Source: Solea solea
Lineage: Eukaryota > Chordata > Actinopteri > Pleuronectiformes > Soleidae
Reading direction: 5' to 3'
Assembly: GCF_958295425.1 (NCBI RefSeq)
Contig: NC_081141.1
Coordinates: 17,194,680-17,258,679, forward strand
Length of the DNA: 64,000 nucleotides
The notes under the pieces: model-generated
Databases searched by the model: none
What the model was told of the DNA's origin: nothing
The model's input: the letters and a program-made list of their open reading frames with translations, nothing else
In this document: piece after piece, positions 57,693 to 64,000 of the stretch
Numbering within the stretch: the stretch's first letter is position 1
Layout of the letters: every line of letters starts with the position of its first letter
Position numbers and translations under genes: made by a program

Positions 57693-57760
57693 AATGGTGG
57701 CTCAGTGGTAGGAAGGCTGTGGGTTCAGTTCCTGGCTCTGCCAGTCCATATGTGTCTATA
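57693..57760 (+). mobile_element. tRNA-derived SINE head (remnant)
   Basis: TGGCTCAGTGG at 57698-57708 is a perfect polymerase III A box and GGTTCAGTTCC at 57722-57732 a B box with one mismatch. There is no full tRNA fold, so a SINE or tRNA-derived remnant is more likely than a tRNA gene. Confidence 0.45.
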
Positions 57761-57986
57761 TATATATATAGCTACCATGGTTTTAGACTCATACTTTGTC
57801 TTGTTTTCATATTGAACTTGAATTGAACTTGAATTTTCTGCCTTTGCTCGGACAAATAACATTTTGGATGAGATCAGCTCTTTACAAAAACAGCCACGTT
57901 ATTTTTTTTTAACATACATAACACGTGACGGCTCTTCACCAAAATTGGCAGAATGCATACGCTACTACAGCTCTTCAGGAATCCTG

Positions 57987-57987
57987 C

Positions 57988-58012
<25 letters not shown>
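57987..58012. repeat. (GA)n microsatellite
   Basis: Uninterrupted GA run of about 26 bases. Confidence 0.9.
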
Positions 58013-58018
<6 letters not shown>

Positions 58019-60280
58019 AAGGAAGGGAGGGAGAAGTTGAAGACAGTGAGGGAACCACGTCCAAATCCTAGGAACAGCTGACATGATTCACTGTGCATTC
58101 AGCGCCTCTCAAAGGCTTCTGCTGCAAAAGCGTACACCTACAGAGCCAAAGATTGTATCTCCCCTCAGAGTCTGCAGTAAAAACCTCAAGAGATTGGCCA
58201 AGAGTATTATTAGCGTTGGCTGTTGTCACTGCATGCAGACAACACTCTAAATGAAATGCTGACATGCGGACTTTTGTAGTTCTCCATCGTTTAGGGCCTC
58301 ATATTTCTTCGTCTTCTTCTTCCTCCTCTGTGTGGTCACACCTGAACCAACCTTGACATGAAAAGTCTGAGACAGGTGACTTTTAAAGGGAAATGGAGTC
58401 ACTCGTGAGACATAGAGAGGGAAGTCAAAGGTATAGTCAAGGCGCAGAGAAAGGGGAAGAAAAAAGGTTTGGGAGCAAAGGCAGATGGAAAATGCAGGGA
58501 GGAGGAGAGTGAAGGAGGGGAGGAGGGTGGTCGATGGTGGATGGGAGTAGCCGTATGAGAGTAATTATAATGACTGATGTTGTTTACTCCCATTTCCCTT
58601 CGCATCATTTATTCTGTGGAGGTGGAAAACCCACCCACTCTTTCTTTGTGTTACAGATGAGTGCTACAGAGCGGTGCCAAGCCATGTCATAATCTCTCTT
58701 CTTCCGTTAATACTGGAACCATTTATCCTGCCCTAAGCTCCTCTCTTTCCATCCTCCTTTGCTTATTTTCTGCTTCACTTGGACGTCTCTGTTCTTGTCT
58801 TTGTCTCAACTTTCCATGCGCCTTTGTTTCTATCCATCTCGCTCTCGTCCATTCTTTTGTCTTCTGTTCTGGCTGTGATGACACGGACGTGTGTGAAACC
58901 CGTGATTGGGGCTCAGCACATGTGAGACGTGAACGTGATGCACGGCTGTTTACACTGACGATGACAAACTGGGGTTGGAGGCTGTCTTCCTTTCTTCCTT
59001 TTGTTTAATGTAGTCCTGGTGGGATGCATACTGTACACACACACACACACACCCACACACACACACACACTCTCTCCAGATGAACACACCACCCACCTCT
59101 TTGTTTAAACTTGGTGCTGTTTGTCTTTGCCAGAAAACATGCAGCAACGTATGGAAACAGATGCATCATCTTAAGCTGCAAGGGGGACAGAAGAGGGGTA
59201 AGAAAAAACCCCACATCGGAATATTTTCATCTGTGTCCCAGAGTGTTTTTTTTTATGTAATTAACATTGTATTAAATTTAAAATGGCAGCCACAAATACA
59301 GATTATTTAAAGACCTACACAGTATGAAACAAAGGGATACTATTAAGCAATTAATCATTTTTTTATAAAAGCCACACCAGTACAAATAAAATAAAGACAG
59401 AGAGTGTTGTGTTGTAATAAGGTTAAAACCAGCAGCTGCATGTTGCTTTGCAGTATAGGTTTATCTTCATAATGTAATATAAAAACAGTTTTTGAATAAT
59501 ATTGACCCATCTTGGCCAGCAGAGTAAAGGGAAATCTGTCAGTACGAGTGTCGAGTGAATAAATAAATAGTTCTGAAAACAGATTTCACAAGCTTTAAAC
59601 ACTTTGCACAGCAGGTAAAAGCCCCAAAAAGGAAATAGGCATCATTTCAATTACTAAAAGCTACAGTTAGTTTGTGGAGGGTCTTGGAGAGGAGAGGAGA
59701 AAGGAGAGTCATTTTTTATTCTTCCATCTGTGCTTATTGATTCTGGCACCATGACAGATGCCTAATGAGGAACAGGGCTGGAGGAGAGCGTCGACGACCC
59801 CGGGGGGACCCTCAGTTTGAATCAACACACAGACACATGTACAGAAAATATACGAGCAGATATGAGCGCACCACGTACCTACGTGTGCACGTCCGCTCAC
59901 GCTTGATGTGAACACACAGAGAGGTGAGCTTTAAAAGTGAACTTTAAAAGTATTAAGAGACACAGAGGATAATATGGTAAAATGCTCGTTTATGTCACCG
60001 ACATTCACTGGTTTTTGAAGCACTGTAAAGTTGTTATTCCAAGCTCTTAATGATGTTTCAAGATTCAGTACTTTATGGCGTCACCAACTTGGTCAATGGG
60101 AACTTAATTCTCTAAGCTTTTTTTTTTTTAAAGAAACCCACCGCAGAATAAGCCATAATTAACTGTAATAATAATATATATATAAAAAAAACAGGTTACA
60201 GGTATATCAGCACATATGATTGACTGATTGGAAATGATGTGGGTCTGAAAAAGTGACTCCCTCTCTGTCACACACTCACG

Positions 60281-60311
<31 letters not shown>

Positions 60312-63300
60312 GCAGACACTCAAACTTAAACAGAGAAATGATTGGAGTGGAAGCTGTCGGAGAAGGATTTCAGAGCAGGAAGTGTGTAATTATCGTAGAC
60401 AGAGGGGCAGATAGATGGATGTGTGTGTGTTTAACACTCCCACTCAATTTCCCTGCAATCTACTGGACTAATAGAAAGCAGGTGTGTGTGCGAGAGAGTG
60501 TGTGTGTGTGCGTGTGTGTACACAAAAGATACACTGTATGTGATTCACTGTGTCACCATTCAAAAAAGGACACACAGTTCCAGTATCGGGTTGTAAAGCG
60601 TAAACGATAAATGACTGACAGGGACAAAGTCGCGTTGGGGCCGATTCACCGCTGTTTTGAGGTCAAGTGGAGTCCTGGGGGCCCGGTGTAATCAAAAGTG
60701 AGTTCAGCTTTTTCGCAAAACAAAAACTCAGATTCATAATTCATACAACAAAGGGAAAACGAGAAATGCATTGTCCTCTGTTGACTGCAGTTAAACATTT
60801 TATGGTTTTAATCAGTGCTTCACTTACAACGTTCATGTTTCATGTATCTAATCAAGGTGGGGTTGAGTTGATTGTTCCTCTCTACATCATTAAGGAGATT
60901 GTGCCTTTATTTAACATCATTTAGGGCTTTGGGCTTCATCACTTGGGTTCTTATCCCAGAATGAGCTTTTTACATTTATATCAGTAGGGGGGTCAGCTGT
61001 ACGGAGGCCCTCAATGGACAAACATCCTAAATGTCTTTTGAGATTTGATGCTAACCAAACGCTGCCTAGGTTCTCCAATACACTTAGGTAAGGGGGAAGA
61101 TAAAGGGATATTCAGCTGCAACACGCCACATCACCAATACATTAGCTACATTTTATACACAGTACCTTTATACTTCATACACTGGAATTGATTGCATATG
61201 ATTTTCAGCTGCTTCTCTACTTACTAGTTGATTACCGCGCTGCAGCTGAAGCTGAAGCTGGCAGCTGTGTAATACACGACCTTCTGTAATCAGAGGACAT
61301 GCTGGATTAACCTGTGGAGCGCACACACACACAAACACACACCACACACATATAAAAGCACATACCTAATGGCAAAATGTAAACACAGTATAAAATATAC
61401 TGTATAACAATAATAATAATAAATCATAAGATAACTACATAAAGACCTGTATGACTATGTGATGTTACCTAAAGGCTTTCATATTTGTTCTTCACAGTAC
61501 AGTGTGTACATTGGTGTGTAGTGGCTGTGCTGTTTCACATTGGTCACAGAAACTCTCTCCCTCTCTCAGCCAATCCCCAAATACCTCTTAAAGCAACAAC
61601 AACAAAAAATGCCTGGAAATGTCATGAATTGTGTCCTTCATGATTACACGTGTTTATACTTGGGGGTAAAATGAATCCCCTATAGATGAATGATGCAAAA
61701 ATGAGGGATGTGATCTGTTCCTCTGGCCAGGATTTTGTATCTACTGTGGCTAATCAGACATTTTAAGGAAGTATAGAGGGTGAATAATTTCCTTTTATGC
61801 CTTCTCTGCATTGGACATTATTTTCTACTATCATGCTTCTAGATTGGTTAGTTGGTTAGAAGACGTGTTAATCAGCTGAGCTTGGCACCCGCGCCCCCCG
61901 AGACCCCCATGTGGAGGATAAAGCGGTAGAATTTGGATGCATAAATTGGACACATTATGTCACTCTGATCGTATATTGATTGGAGACACTTCCTTTCTCT
62001 CCTTCCTTCATCCTTGTGCCCTCCTCTTCTCTCTCTTAACATCCGGACATTCAGAATTGAGCCTGAACAAATCAGAAGATTTTTAATGACTCATTCCTCA
62101 GATTTGATTTGAATCAGAATCTTTTCTGTCTCTATTGCTTTACCTAGCAGGGCAGCCTCCTACATCCACAAAAAGCTTATCTCCCAGGCCCCATCATAAA
62201 GATTGAATAACAGATTTAACTGAAGCTGCAAGCTGTGCTTACGTGGTCTGAATCAGTTTTTTTAAGGTTTTAGCATCAGCATTCTGCACAACCTGTTGGA
62301 GAAAGGTCACACAGTCCTGTTGATCGTTGGCTTCACATCATAACCTTCTCCAACCAGCAGGGGGCAGGATATTAGCTATTCATGCATTGTCAAAAATTCA
62401 GTTACAAAGACATAATTTGCTAATTCTATCTGGACAACTTAGGAATTTCTTTTTCTTTACAAAAATGTATTCATTTTAAAAGTCTGTGTGTCACCACCAT
62501 TAAAGAAAATTTGCATTTTCATTTTACTGTAAAATATATAAAATAGAAATGTCAAATCAAAAGTATTCACATAAATATAAGGAGCTCTAAAAATACAATA
62601 CCAACTCCCAAAAACACACCCACAACGCACAAAACAAAATCATTTCATTTAAAAAGATTAAAAACACACAAGGTGTGGCTTAAGGGAAGTCCTGATGTCA
62701 AATATAAAAAGAGAACGCAATCACATCTCAACGCAGCTGATCGTGGTTGTTCATATTTTCCTCTCCTCCTGTGACAGAGGACACCACACACACACACACA
62801 CACACTGAACCGACTGGCCAACAAAGCGAGCAGCAACAGTGTGTGGTGGTGCGTCACTTCTCTGGCAGGGCCAGGTAGGTAATCACTTTGGTCTGGACCT
62901 GAACTGGTAATAGGATTGGTCTGGATCAGAAATAACAAATTTGTCAGCAGCTGTGTGGCTCCCCGGTCTCAGTGAGGCCGGGATAAGCTCCAGAGTCTGA
63001 TACCCAAGCTCTCCGCCCGGCTCCATCTCTCTGTGGCCAAACCACATGGTCCAAAAAACAAATATACTTTAAAAATTAGCTATCACGCTCTCTGCCTTCT
63101 TCCCCACCCCCACCCCCCAAAAAAAATCTATTTATGGTTGCATTTTTGTTTTATTAGGACTAGATTTATAATTTCCAGATGAGATAAAATAAATATGGTT
63201 ACATACATTTTTCACACTTAGTTGTCCTAAACAGGACAAAATGAGGCTAATACCAAAAATAAGGTGGAGCATCTATTTTATATAGCCAAAAGCAATTTTT

Positions 63301-63458
63301 TTGTGTTTATTCTACACACACATACACATATATCACTGCCAAATTCAAATGTCTGGATTCAGTTTGTTTCAAAATCACAAACAGTGAAAGGACAATGACA
63401 GCATGCTGGGGTAGTTTGTTGGCAAATGGCCGTGATCAAGTACTAAAGCATACATACT

Positions 63459-63495
<37 letters not shown>

Positions 63496-63881
63496 TACGG
63501 ACCAGTGGCTGCCTGACTGCGTGACAACCCGTCTCTTGGCTCTGTAATAATCACAGAGTAGCAGTACAGTAAAAACACACGTGGTTTACACTACATTTCT
63601 CCTAGCATCCATATGTGTGCCCATACAAGCAAAGGCATAGCAGCACACATGCACAGCCACAAGGACTCACACACACACACACACACATACGTGCAATACA
63701 TAAACACACAAAAACACAAAACCATCAGTGTGTGGGTTTCCACTTTGGGCATCAAACCACGCTCTCAAGTTTTTTGCCGTGGTTTTTCTTTCCTTCTCTT
63801 TCGTTTTTTCGAGTTTTGCCAAGGAACTTGTTCCAAACCCATATGCTGATGTTTTTACAAGACTTAGACACACGCGCGGGT

Positions 63882-63884
<3 letters not shown>

Positions 63885-63925
<41 letters not shown>
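63885..63925. repeat. (CA)n microsatellite
   Basis: CA run of about 41 bases near the right edge of the window. Confidence 0.95.
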
Positions 63926-63927
<2 letters not shown>

Positions 63928-64000
63928 ACAGGTTTTTTGCACAGTTATTCTTCTTAGGACACTTCACCGACTTCCATTCATTTGAACAGTCTAAACAATG

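Larger units (their letters stand above)
54251..64000. other. Downstream DNA, no gene established
   Basis: The region holds dispersed repeats (54,605-54,650; 56,052-56,165; 56,175-56,610; 57,520-57,760), a GA run (57987-58012), CA tracts (56,861-56,884; 59,037-59,070; 60,285-60,311; 62,787-62,806; 63,462-63,491; 63,885-63,925) and otherwise unique A/T-rich sequence. One minus-strand stretch (62883-63066) could be a terminal coding exon but is unproven. Confidence 0.6.

Noticed and set aside
57693..57760. A functional tRNA gene
   Set aside because: A and B boxes are too close, the B box has a mismatch and I see no acceptor-stem pairing.
58248..58355. Minus-strand exon with a Lys/Arg-rich start behind an acceptor-like CACACAG
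   Set aside because: The 26-codon frame has no recognisable similarity, and the basic run comes from a GAA/CTT low-complexity tract.

Overview
The window is vertebrate genomic DNA, most likely from a ray-finned (teleost, probably percomorph-like) fish. The reasons are a vertebrate intron-exon gene with GT-AG introns, very abundant (CA)n/(GT)n microsatellites, poly-C tracts, and many short dispersed repeats that I know from teleost genomes. It is not prokaryotic: there are no operons, no CRISPR array, and most long open frames are low-complexity shadows.

One gene fills most of the window. It is ptch1 (Patched 1, the Hedgehog receptor), complete on the + strand from the start codon at 5832 to the stop at 51325-51327. 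I could place 23 coding exons. All junctions are GT-AG and phase-consistent, and the exons sum to 4674 nt (1557 residues plus stop). The order is: N-terminal cytosolic segment, TM1, first extracellular domain, sterol-sensing domain (TM2-TM6), a large cytoplasmic middle loop, TM7, second extracellular domain, TM8-TM12, and a long cytoplasmic tail. A further short intron lies immediately behind the stop codon, followed by a roughly 2.8 kb 3' UTR ending near 54,250.

Positions 1 to about 5300 are 5' flank with unique sequence and candidate regulatory DNA. About 5230-6130 is the promoter, 5' leader and first exon. Intron 2 (13 kb) and introns 12, 16 and 20 (3 to 4.5 kb) hold most of the repeats. 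54,250-64,000 is downstream DNA with repeats and no gene I can establish. Four perfect matches to the GLI consensus (GACCACCCA or its complement) lie in non-coding DNA: two upstream of the gene, one in intron 2 and one in intron 12. This fits the known role of ptch1 as a direct Hedgehog/GLI target and feedback inhibitor.

I did not find a new biological system. The most notable observations concern ptch1 itself. The middle loop carries four tandem PPxY heptads (ligands for WW-domain ubiquitin ligases), while the tail PPxY known in mammals reads PPPAH here. The acceptor of exon 11, which encodes the TM4 GxxxD motif, has a GT repeat in place of a polypyrimidine tract. A strong donor 215 nt before the start codon would join an upstream ATG in frame to exon 2. 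Several dispersed repeats end within a few tens of bases of ptch1 splice acceptors.
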